From Protonemura montana (Eukaryota > Arthropoda > Insecta > Plecoptera > Nemouridae), in contig OX387610.1 of NCBI GenBank assembly GCA_947568835.1, positions 14,799,001 through 14,863,000 on the forward strand: a stretch of 64,000 nucleotides of DNA. Reading direction: 5' to 3'. Shown piece after piece: positions 51,506-63,712 of the stretch (position 1 is its first letter; every line of letters begins with the position of its first letter). Below the pieces are notes generated by a model. That model had not been told where the DNA came from and did not search any database. It saw only the letters and a program-made list of their open reading frames with translations. A program made the translations under genes and the position numbers.

Positions 51506-54500
51506 ACCAGAGGAGTCACCTGAACTGGAAGTTTTGGACGGTTCTGTTTGGGTAAACGCTGCTCTACAGTGGCGCATGGTTGTGGTAGCTTCAGTATTTT
51601 TATCATAATATAACCAGATTTCAAAGAGTGACTTGCATGCAGTGATGGGGTTGAGGGGCTGAACACTACTGAGTACTGGATTTATTGGGAGGTAGCATCG
51701 TTCGGTGGTTTAGTTCGAGTTAACGCTGCTCTAGCGGCATATGGTTGTAGCGTTTCAATCTAAGACTTATTTAAATATTAGATAATTTAAAAAAGATGTC
51801 GGATATGGCAGGGATAGATATAGGGAGGTCGCCAGAACTGGAAGGTCGTGTCTTTTAGGCGTTTTAGATTGAGATTAAGACGGTTATTGGTTCTAGGGTT
51901 AGTTCCCGGGTATAGGGTTTTAAATCTAAAATACAATCCTTTATCTTTTGTCCACTTAAAAGATTTCTGTTTAAAATTCGCTGTTTATAAAAAAAATCCG
52001 TTTTCTTTCCATTTCCCTGCATTAGAGTAAGATTAAACACTTTGAATATCGCATAGGAGACCCGAATCAACGCCACTGTCCAGGGGTTGGGCTTCGACGG
52101 AGCAAGCCCGGTGGTGGGGAAATAATAACCACCCCCCGTGCTAACCTGGAATAAGCTATTTTTAATGCGGGGATGATTTTTTTTGGAAGTTAATGACCTT
52201 ACAGTGTATCGGTCGTCTTATAGGTCAAGCAAGTTCGTACGCCGCGCTAAATGTTTGTGAATGAATTCGGGTCTCAGCGTAAATCAGCTGTTGCGAATTG
52301 TGACCCTGAGAAACGAGCGAATTAAAGTTTAAAATTACTCCTCATCAATGAATAGCAACGCAATTTTTTTTAAATGTTAACTTGGCTGAAAAATTAAACA
52401 AGTTTATTTTCTGTTTTTTTCTTACCGTTTAACTATTAAATATTGGAGTTTTTAAGAATTTTTACATAGTTACAGTTAAATATTTGTGTATTTTTCATAC
52501 GGAAATATACGGTATAGTAGCACTAGATTGAAAATCTTCGAATTCGATGAATATTTGTTCGATCAGACGACCTAGCCGGAAACATTTTCAAATATTTACA
52601 TGAAAAATTAAATTTGTTGAACTTATTTAAAAAAAATCCAATCAGAATTGTTTGTGGAGCGTAGAAACTCAGTTGGGTAGATTTGAATGTTATAAGTGAC
52701 AGCGTTTAGCTGAGTTTAGCATCTAATAACTCGCTTGGCGGTATGGTATTGAATGTGAACTAGGAAGGGGAGGGGAAGACCGATAGGCTTACTAGGTCAA
52801 CTCACTACTACTGCACTACTAACTATAGTTTGCTGCACTGACATCCCATCCGCTCATGCTCCTTTACTGACGTCATTTCCGCCACAGCCTATCTGGCCCA
52901 GGATCAATGTTTATCTGTTATCTAAACGTGATTGTAATTTATTATAATATTCAGTGAAGTCGCAAGTTGTTTGATTGGGATTTGGCACAATTTTGTGATA
53001 GTTTGATTATGATTGGTTGGCAATTATTGATTTCGATGGAAAAGTGCGTTAGTCAATCGCATGCCATTAGAAAGATTTTTTTTTTTTTTTAAGTATAAAG
53101 TCATTAATTCCTTTTGAGGAGCACAGAATTCCAATAAGTTGTGTTATTTATACCGAAATAGCTTTGTGATTTTTTGTGAAACATGATAATGTGACAATGC
53201 TGGAAACAATAGAAGCAAAGAAACGTGAAATAAATGGCCAGTTGGCGAGTAATTGTTTTGTATTCCTCTAGTTTAATGTGAATTTTAACAGGTGGAAAAA
53301 ATGTACATCATTTTGCAGAGAATAAGTTAGTTTAATTGACTAAATAACACCAACAATTCTAACATTAATCTCGGCATTCTAATTGATTATTATCGCTATT
53401 GTATCGCGATATTTTTCAAATGAAATTCTGGAAGTTCTGGGATGAGATTAGCTTCTACGCTCCAGGGATTCCCAATTAGGGCACAGATTCGAGACTCATT
53501 CCAGGAAGTTGGTTATTGTGTTGAAACTGTGTTAAAGGGCAGTGGAGAGGTGTATGGTTGTAATCAGCCTAAAAAGCAAGAATTCAATCAGAAGTCAAAT
53601 TCTGTTTCTTTACAAGACGGATGAAAAATCAAGATAAAGAAAATTAACAAATTTTTTTTATATTTTTAACATCTAAAAGTTTTCTACACAGTAGAGTGGA
53701 TGTAATATGACATCAGATATTTTGTCAGATTTACCATGAAACCAATAGAAGAAGAATAATAAGGGATAATAATAAGAAGAAAAGAAAAGTCAATAACCAT
53801 TTGTTTTTCCGAGTTTTTCCATAGTTAAAAGAGCCAAGCCGACGGGAAATTTCCCGTGAAAAGCGGTCAACCGAACCATTTCTCAGTAATTACTGTCTGA
53901 ATCACAAAAGTCTTTAAATATCTAAAAAAAAAAACAATGTACCAACACAACAATACGAATATAATAAAACCCCACAGATGAGTAGTTCCGTTAACAAAAT
54001 AAACCGATCAATATTTCGGATAGAAATCTGTATCCTATTAGCAAGGTAAGCTTTCAAGGTAAACAAAACAAATGGCCAAGCCTTTAAAACTTTGTTGATT
54101 CATTTCTTTTTCAATGTCAAAAACTCTCAAAAAACGCCCGAAACCATTCAAATAAACCGATATCATTGCCATTTTTAGCAGCAAAACTTACACTAACACA
54201 TTTTGAAAACACTTGAAGACCAAGCGCTGTCAAATTAAAACTATTCTTTGTATAATTGTGATATTACTGTTGATAATGAGATGGATTAGATGGCTATCTA
54301 GTCACGTGCCCACCAGGTCATAGGTCAACCTCCAAGGACAAGACCAGCTGCTAGCAACCAGCGAAACCAGCTCTAGCATTTATCTATGCTTGCCTTCCCT
54401 ATGAACAATGACAGCTTGAGAGAGATATGATACATGCTTACAAATGCCATGGTGAGTTCGGTCGCTGTCAGATGATATTGTGTCGGATTCTTACAAGAAT

Positions 54501-55360
54501 TCTAGTTAAAACGCCAAGAAAACAGGTTTAATATAAGATGATTTACATTAAGAGGTATTTCAATTAGAATTGATAGCAAAATTGTAATCATGTTTACAGA
54601 TATTGGGCAGTTTGTTCATATGTTATTAGTTAATCAATTGATTTAATGAAATACTTGCTTTTTTTAACATAGAAGGAAACTGTAAAAGCTTGACAATTAG
54701 CAAATGCCGGAAAATAAGTGACTTTTGAAAAGATCTAAAACAGACAACTTTCCATATTTGCACAAGTGATAAGTGTATCGATATATACTTGTATCTTTGG
54801 TAAGGATCATGATTAATTTACCTTATGCTTGATTTAACAAACCTGAAATAACTCCCAGTATGGAGGTAGTAAAATGGAGGTATTGAAACGACAAAAGCAA
54901 AAGGAAAATGGGGAACAACAGCGGTGATGATTGGTATTGTTTTTAAAAATGACAGTTGGCCAGAATGTCACCTCATAACGACCGGTGGCGCCTCTGGTGT
55001 AAAAGTAAGTTCTCCAACTTTGAGAGTCACTTTTGCACATTCCAATAGTGGTTTGGGTGGAACGCCGAGCTAGAGTTGCTCGGGCTCCAGCCATTACACT
55101 AGCGATAGTCTGCCCCTGCTATGAAACATAGAGGCATATGCGGATGCTTGCTTTATGGAGGTCTAATTTCCTCCATTAGCAGGCTTTATTGCTTCCCTGC
55201 TAGCATCGGTGTGGAGCCTAACCGTATTACTAGTCAACTCGAATACATAGCACCGGGTCTCGAATCACGGACTTTAGCTACGGAATTTGTGCAATGCGAT
55301 GAGTTTTCGCTGATGATTTTATAGTGTTTTGATAAAATTCACAGAAATGCCAATGAGTTA
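51506..55360. other. Gene-free region with few features
   Basis: No recognisable coding sequence or array. About 54945-55020 shares a block (AACGACCGGTGGCGCCTCTG) with 25775-25865. The rest is AT-rich unassigned sequence. Confidence 0.55.
54945..55020 (+). repeat. Dispersed repeat fragment shared with 25775-25865
   Basis: AAATGACAGTTGGCCAGAAT, GTCACC and AACGACCGGTGGCGCCTCTG correspond to the reverse complement of the intron 11 fragment. Confidence 0.6.
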
Positions 55361-55364
55361 CATT

Positions 55365-57572
55365 GCTGGGTAGTTTGTGCTGGTATCTTCTCTCACGGGC
55401 TAGACTGTAGCAATGCAGGGGACAGTCCTTGTGCTGGTATCTTCTCTCACGGGCTAGACTGTAGCAATGCAGGGGACAGTCCTTGTGCTGGTATCTTCTC
55501 TCACGGGCTAGACTGCAGCAATGCAGGGGACAGTCCTTGTGCTGGTATCTTCTCTCACGGGCTAGACTGTAGCAATGCAGAGGGCAGTCCTTGTGCTGGT
55601 ATCTTCTCTCACGGGCTAGACTGTAGCAATGCAGGGGAAAGTCCTTGTGCTGGTATCTTCTCTCACGGGCTAGACTGTAGCAATGCAGGGGACAGTCCTT
55701 GTACTGTTATCTTCTCTCACGGGCTAGACTGTAGTAATGCAGGGGACAGTCTTTGTGCTGGTATCTTCTCTCACGGGCTAGACTGTAGCAATGCAGGGAC
55801 AGTCATTGTGCTGGTATCTTCTCTCACGGGCTAGACTGTAGCAATGCTGGGGACAGTCCTTGTGCCGGTATCTTATCTCACGGGCTAGACTGTAGCAATG
55901 CAGAGGACAGTCCTTGTACTGGTATCTTCTCTCACCGGCTAGACTCTAGCAATGCAGGGGAAGGTCCTTGTGCTGGTATCTTCTCTCACGGGCTAGACTG
56001 TAGCAATGCAGGGGACAGTCGTTGTGCTGGTATCTTCTCTCACGGGCTAGACTGTAGCAATGCAGGGACAGTCCTTGTGCTGGTATCTTCTCTCACGGGA
56101 TAGACTGTAGCAATGCAGGGGACAGTCCTTGTGCTGGTATCTTCTCTCACGGGCTAGACTGCAGCAATGCAGGGGACAGTCCTTGTGCTGGTATCTTCTC
56201 TCACGGGCTAGACTGTAGCAATGCAGGGGACAGTCCTAGTGCTGGTATCTTCTCTCACGGGCTAGACTGTAGCAATGCAGGGGACAGTCCTTGAGCTGGT
56301 ATCTTCTCTCACGGGCTAGACTGGAGCAATGCAAGGGACAGTCATTGTGCTGGTATCTTCTCTCACGGGCTAGACTGTAGCAATGCAGGGGACAGTCCTT
56401 GTGCTGGTATCTTCTCTCACGGGCTAGACTGTAGCAATGCAGGGGACAGTCCTAGTGCTGGTATCTTCTCTCACGGGCTAGACTATAGCAATGCAGGGGA
56501 CAGTCCTTGTGCTGGTATCTTCTCTCACGGGCTAGACTGTAGCAATGCAGGGGACAGTCCTAGTGCTGGTATCTTCTCTCACGGGCTAGACTGTAGCAAT
56601 GCAGGGGACAGTCCTTGTGCTGGTATCTTCTCTCACGGGCTAGACTGTAGCAATGCAGGGGACAGTCCTTGTGCTGGTATCTTCTCTCACGGGCTAGACT
56701 GTAGCAATGCAGGGGAAAGTCCTAGTGCTGGTATCTTCTCTCACGGGCTAGACTGTAGCAATTCAGGGGACAGTCCTTGAGCTGGTATCTTCTCTCACGG
56801 GCTAGACTGGAGCAATGCAAGGGACAGTCATTGTGCTGGTATCTTCTCTCACGGGCTAGACTGTAGCAATGCAGGGGACAGTCCTTGTGCTGGTATCTTC
56901 TCTCACGGGCTAGACTGTAGCAATGCAGGGGACAGTCCTAGTGCTGGTATCTTCTCTCACGGGCTAGACTGTAGCAATGCAGGGGACAGTCCTTGTGCTG
57001 GTATCTTCTCTCACGGGCTAGACTGTAGCAATGCAGGGGACAGTCCTAGTGCTGGTATCTTCTCTCACGGGCTAGACTGTAGCAATGCAGGGGACAGTCC
57101 TTGTGCTGGTATCTTCTCTCACGGGCTAGACTGTAGCAATGCAGGGGACAGTCCTTGTGCTGGTATCTTCTCTCACGGGCTAGACTGTAGCAATGCAGGG
57201 GACAGTCCTTGTGCTGGTATCTTCTCTCACGGGCTAGACTGTAGCAATGCAGGGGACAGTCCTAGTGCTGGTATCTTCTCTCACGGGCTGGACTGTAGCA
57301 ATGCAGGAGACAGTCCTTGTGCTGGTATCTTCTCTCACGGGCTAGACTGTAGCAATGCAGGGGACAGTCCTTGTGCTGGTATCTTCTCTCACGGGCTAGA
57401 CTGTAGCAATGCAGGGGACAGTCCTAGTGCTGGTATCTTCTCTCACGGGCTAGACTGTAGCAATGCAGGGGACAGTCCTTGTGCTGGTATCTTCTCTCAC
57501 GGGCTAGGCTGTAGCAATGCAGGGGACAGTTCTAATGCTGGTATCTTCTCTCACGGGCTAGACTGTAGCGAT
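55365..57572. repeat. 54-bp minisatellite array 2 (about 41 units)
   Basis: Same unit as array 1 (CTGGTATCTTCTCTCACGGG, CTAGACTGTAGCAATGCAGG). Variants CCTAGTGCTGG and CCTTGAGCTGG with GGAGCAATGCAAGG recur; the TTGAGCTGG variant at 56291 and 56777 is spaced 486 bp, exactly nine units. Several 53-bp units break the frame. Confidence 0.97.
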
Positions 57573-58194
57573 CTTGAACGGAATTCCATATACGGGCCAA
57601 CATTTACGATGTGGCGCCTACCCGATGGTATTTCCACTGCGGTTTAGGATGTTGTCAAGACAGTGGTATTCGTTTTTTAAAATGTGGTCTGTTGCAAATC
57701 TTCATTTCCTCTTCAAAAGCGTTCACACCGCTAGCTTATATTGGTTGAACAATGGTATTCCAACCATGCGTTGATATAATGCATATCATTCATATTATAG
57801 CACACTGCGCTCGCAAGAACCCTCATGTTACATATGTATGGCGGGTATTGCATGCATAATTGTTAATTAATTGCTTGTATGTAATAATTAGAGAGAGATA
57901 ACGCCGATGACGGAGATAGAGTTGGATGACAGGATATAGTCTGGTTGACAATTTTATAACTCAGTTATCGATGATTTTAATGCAGCTAACATCTATCCAC
58001 ACATTAAGTTGTATTTTTGCAAACATATTTTCTATGTTCCTATACATTTAGCAGCTATGTTTGGTGTATTGCAGTTAGGTAAGATCGCTAATTTTAAATC
58101 ATAGCCAAATGACTACTTATGCAAAATGACTACTGAAGCAAAATGGAAGATGCCGCCAGGTGGAGTAACTGTCGTTTCGAGTTTTCAAAATTTT
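57573..58194. other. No gene seen
   Basis: Unassigned sequence between array 2 and the next repeat; a random 66-codon ORF only. Confidence 0.5.
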
Positions 58195-58835
58195 AATTTC
58201 GTTATTTCTCGCAGATTACTCGCATTTGAGTCTGGTTTACACTCAATTAACCTTTATTAATGCTAACCTCAACGATTGATGTACAGGAATATTTATATTT
58301 TGATTAGTAACTTTTCAAATTTACAAGGTATGTTAAAAAATCTACCGTTCCCACGTGTTGCCGGCCTCGTTTGCTCAGCAGCAAGTGCCATCGGGTGGCA
58401 CCTACCGTTACCACGTGTTGCCAACCTCGTTTGCTCAGCAGCAAGCGCTATCGGGTGGCACCTACCGTTATCACGTGTTGCCAGCCTCGTTTGCTCAGCA
58501 GCAAGCGCCATCGGGTGGCACCTACCGTTACCACGTGTTGCCGGCCTCGTTTGCTCGGCAGCAAGCGCCATCGGGTGGCACCTACAGTTACCACGTGTTA
58601 CCGGTCTCGTTTCCTCAGCAGCAAGCGCCATCGGGTGGCACCTACCGTTATCACGTGTTGCCGGCCTCGTTTGCTCAGCAGCAAGCGTTATCAGGTGGCA
58701 CCTACCGTTACCACGTGTTGCCGGCCTCGTTTGCTCAGCAGCAAGCGCCATCGGGTGGCACCTACCGTTACCGCGTGTTGCCGGCCTCGTTTGCTCAGCA
58801 GCAAGTTTAACATAAACGCCTATAAAGTCAATAGT
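58195..58835 (+). repeat. 60-bp-module dispersed repeat with about 7.8 tandem modules
   Basis: Left part CAGATTACTCGCATTTGAGT...TTAATGCTAACCTCAACGAT, then the array 58339-58805 of GTGTTGCCGGCCTCGTTTGC / TCAGCAGCAAGCGCCATCGG / GTGGCACCTACCGTTACCAC (60 bp), then a truncated right part. Frames stay open on both strands (up to 228 residues) only because 60 is a multiple of 3. Confidence 0.95.
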
Positions 58836-59670
58836 AAGAAGTACCGATTCTTCTGGGGTGAAATACATGGTGGCCAACTGTGAACTGAAAACGCACGCTG
58901 CGTCATCTTCGTTGATATCTGCCAAATTGGTCAGTGAGCCGTCAAATATACGATAGTAAATATGTAAAACAGGAAACAATTAAATGCTATTTAACATCTT
59001 GTATAATGAGGCTTTTAAAATTATGATGTTATAATATTAACTGAAATATCTTTCAGTAGTTGGCAGCAGTGACGGGATGAAATATTTGCCCTGAATTTAC
59101 TTTGCAGCGTTTTGTTCCATACCGGCAGAATGAAACTACATACGGCGACAGAAATTCGAGACCGAAAGATTAAAATGTAGTTTTCACTTTTCGCCGAAAC
59201 TGAATTTAGAAAACTTTCCATTTTAATAATAAACAACAGTTTGAGAAGAGTATGTATAATAATGTGTACGATTATAGCGATACATGCTTCATGTGAATTA
59301 AATTACCTGGCTCCGAGTCAGTCCTGTAATTAGCATTTGTAATTAGACAGGTAATTAAATACCTTGTTTTCTTCGAAATTTTTTGGAATACAAACAGAAT
59401 TAAACATCATTATTTTGGTGTAATGATATGAAATTGATAGTCATTTTTACCAAGAAATCCATGAGAGCAGATGTAATTACATGTATTTGACTTGAGCCCG
59501 ATAGATTATCGATCTTTAGCTCAAATAACAGACTTTCTTTATCATTGGCGATTGCTTTAAAGCTGAAAACTATTCTTTATCATTCGCCCTAATCTTACCA
59601 ATCACCAAAAACCTACACAGTTTAACATTTCAAAATCTTTCTAATTCACTCTGTCTTTTATTATTTCCTC
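58836..59670. other. No gene seen
   Basis: AT-rich, no recognisable ORF or repeat. Confidence 0.5.
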
Positions 59671-59676
59671 GCAGCA

Positions 59677-60035
59677 AAAGTTAAACAACACTGCGCTGGG
59701 TCAGGTATTGGATGGGTGACCATCATACACATGACCAGTTCTGTTCGGGAGAGAGGTTGGAGGGATGAAAGTTAAGCAACACTGCGCTGGGTCAGGTATT
59801 GAATGGGTGATCATCATACACATGACCAGTTCTGTTCGGGAGAGAGGTTGGAGGGATGAAAGTTAAGCAACACTGCGCTGAGTCAGATATTGGATGGGTG
59901 ACCATCACAGTACTGCTTTTGTTCTGTCCAATTCGGAAGGGACCTATTTGCTATCACTAGATTTCCCATTTAGGCTAGGTCAGGTTAATCATAAGCCATT
60001 CGGTCGCGTTGTCAAAACAGTGCGTCGTTAAAACA
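59677..60035 (+). repeat. 5S-SINE with three head modules and a deleted body
   Basis: Three 91-bp modules starting GTTAAACAACACTGCGCTGG at 59680, then TTCGGAAGGGACCTATTTGC and CAAAACAGTGCGTCGTTAAA. The middle of the body is missing or diverged. Confidence 0.85.
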
Positions 60036-61106
60036 GCGTTAATCAAATCAATCTCAGCCCAAAAACAACGCTGCAAACTGTAGTTATGAGTCTTCAGGCA
60101 AAATCTTAGTTCCTATTGACAGCACAAACCAGCTCAAAACATACTTTTAATCTTTATCTCGGTTCTGCACAAAACATGACCGTCGTACATATCTACTTAC
60201 ATAACATTACTCATTACCCATCGACGCAGCACAACGGAAACTCTCGCTTTTCCCGCCGCTTCGCTCGCCGAGAAAGCTCACGTCCCTTTTATGCTCGGCT
60301 TTGTTTCGGTTCCGATAATTTGACCCACTTTCGTTTTCGCCCAACCATCAGAGGCACTGCAGCCTAGCGGTGTACTATTCATTCGACTCAGCTCGTCTCG
60401 TCATAAGCCTACGCGTTGGTAGGCAATGACTTGCATTTAGAGTTATGTACGTTGGCTACCTACTTTGCTGGATTGAAGGAAAAGAATCGATGATGAATTT
60501 TGGTTTACCTTTTTCTGTTTTATCTATGATCAGTGGCTAATTTTTTACCAAATATACTGATTAAAATTTGGCGTATAAAACAGAAATTATAATAGACAAA
60601 AAAAAATATATTTTAATTTAATTTTGTCTTTCAGACAAGATTTTATAGTGGATTTCTAATAAATTCAACTATTCTAAGATTAATTCTAATGCTTTAATTG
60701 GTAATTCAATGAATTTATAATCAGATTAAGAATTAAGAAGTTAAGAATTTGAAAATGCAGAGAAGTTGAACAGTAAATTGAAGTTTAAAGATGTATTTTC
60801 AACAAAAAAATTGGCTTATGGTATTTTTGAGAGCGGTGTACCTATAGCAAGTATAGCACCTAACAGAGGATATTCTAGCCCCTGGAAAAGTTATAACCTA
60901 TTAACAGGGCCGTTAACTTTGTGGAATTTTTAGCAAGAATAATGGTTTGGCAGCCTCTTCATAGGTGCGTGCCAGTTAATGATCACTCTTTTCTTTTTTA
61001 TGCATCTTCAAATGTTATTTAAAAAATCAAATTAGATAATAATTTAGAAATAGATTCCTAGCCGGACCCGATGCTCTGATAAAGCCATCTTGAAGATGAG
61101 GGCTTT

Positions 61107-61140
<34 letters not shown>

Positions 61141-62480
61141 GCACGTTTGATACCCTCAGGTATTCCCATCTTTACAATTCTAATGTGCTTTTTGGAACAA
61201 TAAGTTGGTTATAGTAGTTTTGAAAATGATCGTGACAGTTCAACGAATTCACATCCAATTCGGTAAAAACTGTAAGGGCTATTAGGCATTCCAGAAAATG
61301 TAATATAAAATCAAAAAATATAGATCGGTCAATTTGATTTATTTTCAAGTTAGTCTTTCTCACTGCATTAAACACTTGATTAGACAAGTTTTAAAATGGC
61401 GGCGAGTGAAACTGAAACCTTCAGGCCTGGGTTTTTCCTCTGCGCCCATCACTGCGTCTCCTCTCCCCCCCCCCTCCCCCTCCCACCTTTGTCCCACGCA
61501 GCCTGGCGCTATGCGTGCGCAGTGCGTGTGTGTATTTTCAGAAAGTGCGTGATCACATCCGCATTTCCGGTTGACTAGCATTCATCTGTCTCCAGCTTTT
61601 GCTCGGATTCCATCGTCGCAAGTCGCGGCTTCGTTCGATTCATCATCATTCCGAATGTAGGCGGAAATTCTTAGAAATTGGCTGTAAAATTGAACATTTT
61701 TATTGGCGTTGTTACTCAGGTTCTTGTTAGACTTCGAAGGGAGCGATGGGCTCACCAATTCGTTTTCAACTCCTTTCAGAAGGCAACTTTCATTGTTAAA
61801 AACATTCATATCTAAATCAAACGTATTTCTCCATTTTCCAACACTTTTTTTTAGGTTTTAATGAGGAAAATTAACTTTTACCAGGAAAATTTTAAACTAA
61901 CATTTTTTTTCTGGTAACGAACATGTTTATTTTCTTTTGATTTCAGTTCGTTAGCTGTAAAGATAATTCTTTGAAATGAGTGGCCTCGATTTCTAAAATC
62001 GCACGCTTTTCTTAATTTTCCGACAATTTTTTGAACATTATAAAAATAAATGTCCATCTCTTCTGATTCTCTGCTGTCCAATATTGTTAGCTCAACTTGG
62101 CTAATGGGGACGGACATTCAAATAGTTGACGGTTACTTTTCAAGATGTTTCCAACTACATATAGCTGTCAAATTCCCAACTTTTCCCTCACATGAGGTCC
62201 AACCAATAAACCACATACCGTGGGCATATTTTCACTTTTACATCCAACCCATCCGACCACGAAAAGCGAACTCAAAATGTAACTTTCTAACTGGCCTCTA
62301 CTCGTACGATCCAGTCTGACGGTCAAGCCAGATTGTCAAGCCGATTCCATACACAGTATTACCAGCATTTAAACATTTCACTGCAAGTGGTCATCCATCC
62401 AACAGCAGGCCTGGTTGTCAGCTGCTTAACCTGAACACGATTTGAAAACATGGAAAATAAAACAGGAAAGTTTAAGTTAG
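60036..62480. other. No confirmed gene; poly(G) run and GC-rich patch
   Basis: 61109-61139 is an uninterrupted run of 31 G. 61390-61640 is GC-richer, with an AAAATGGCGGC motif at 61393 and a C-rich run. No conserved protein was recognised. Confidence 0.5.
61109..61139 (+). repeat. Poly(G) homopolymer, 31 nt
   Basis: Uninterrupted G run, flanked by GGCTTTTT on the left and TGCACG on the right. Confidence 0.97.
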
Positions 62481-62484
62481 GATG

Positions 62485-62690
62485 AAATCTTATTTAAATT
62501 GCAAACGCTTGCAATGCGCGGGGTATTTTATTATTAACAACACTATAACCGTCTCAAAAATTGATGCCCAAACGCGGACTCGGACCCCGATCTCCTGCAC
62601 CTTTCGCCTCTGAACCATTGAGCTACTTGGACACCGGCTTCTTGAGACAATTCTTGATTTTTGAGATGGTTATAGTATTGTTAATAATTA
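62485..62690. repeat. tRNA-headed fold-back element, degenerate head
   Basis: AAATTGCAAACGCTTGCAAT, AACACTATAACCGTCTCAAA and GATGCCCAAACGCGGACTCG on the left; the opposite tail TTTTTGAGATGGTTATAGTA on the right. The head has lost part of the anticodon arm. Confidence 0.82.
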
Positions 62691-63364
62691 AAAAGTTAAA
62701 GTTAGTTTTTAGTAAGAAATTAAATAAAAACAAATTTTTAAAAAGTATACCGTTAAAAATTTGAATAAAACATCACTCTATCTTGGTTTAGTTAAACTGC
62801 TAAAAATAGCAAATGTTTTAAATGTTCTTTTTAAACAATGCCAGCTAATAAGGAAATGATTTTGACCATCTGAACGTGTTTGCTGTCCAAGCTTGTATTC
62901 TTTATCTGAACAAAATCACAGTGCATAGCAAGTGCCCACCTTGTTTGCTCTCCGCACGAAGGTTGACCGCTTTCATAGCTCACAGCCAAAGTGCCACAGG
63001 GCTGCTGAAAGTCCACACACAATGCGTCGTAAAACATAAAATATTCATAACTTTTACACGCAATATGCGTACTATAAACATTCCGATTTACGCATTAATA
63101 CCCACCACAGACACACATGAACTCTATTTATTTTTTTTTCATATGTATTTTTTTTTTTTGGACAAGATATATCGTAAAATCTAACGGAACGGTTGGGATA
63201 AAAAGTAGTGAATTTCTTGCCGGCAGTAATTTCTTATCTCGAAGCAGATGATGATGCCGAGAAGAGGAAGATACGTGCAAGCATGGAACCCTCCTCGCAA
63301 ACCAAACGGTTCACAGTGGCGGACACCACTAGCTTTTTTTATAGCCACAATTTTATAAGCCACA

Positions 63365-63520
63365 AAGCCTTGATGGTTTTTAGACTCATGTCTACTTGAT
63401 GTAAACTTAGCACTAGTTTTAACAAAAACTATTTCAACTGGGTTTTGAATGCTAATTAAAGTACACATTTAGTTGTCCTTTACTTAGCATTCAAAACCCA
63501 TTTCAAATAGTTTTTGTCCA
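63365..63520. repeat. FB1 fold-back copy (short hairpin)
   Basis: Terminal segment TGATGGTTTTTAGACTCATG, then CTATTTCAACTGGGTTTTGA mirrored by AGCATTCAAAACCCATTTCA around a loop of about 25 nt. Confidence 0.87.
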
Positions 63521-63633
63521 CATAGTCCTATTTCCAAAACTACCTTAATTTCAACAAAAATTAAACCATTCTGTCAAATTTCCGATTCGGTATTCGCGTG
63601 TATAAAATATTCTGTCACTTGATTTTTTGTTGT

Positions 63634-63712
63634 TTAACGACGCATTGTTTTGACATCTGGCCATGTGGCGCTTATGAAATAGCGTCGGCGAATGAGTGGA
63701 TGATGATGAACT
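63634..63712 (-). repeat. 5S-SINE 3' end fragment
   Basis: GTTTAACGACGCATTGTTTT, CATCTGGCCATGTGGCGCTT and GGCGAATGAGTGGATGATGA are the reverse complement of the SINE 3' region. Confidence 0.85.

Noticed and set aside
51200..51555. Gly/Trp/Tyr-rich ORFs that look like a cuticle or silk protein
   Set aside because: Arise from the GGGGCTATGGTT array in two frames; no signal peptide and no unique flanking coding sequence.
58276..58979. ORFs up to 228 residues with 20-residue repeats
   Set aside because: 60-bp array inside a dispersed repeat, open in several frames and both strands; no conserved domain.
63208..63399. Possible exon (ISYLEADDDAEKRKIRASME)
   Set aside because: Looks codon-like and GC-richer, but no good splice sites, no recognised family and no linked exons; left unannotated.
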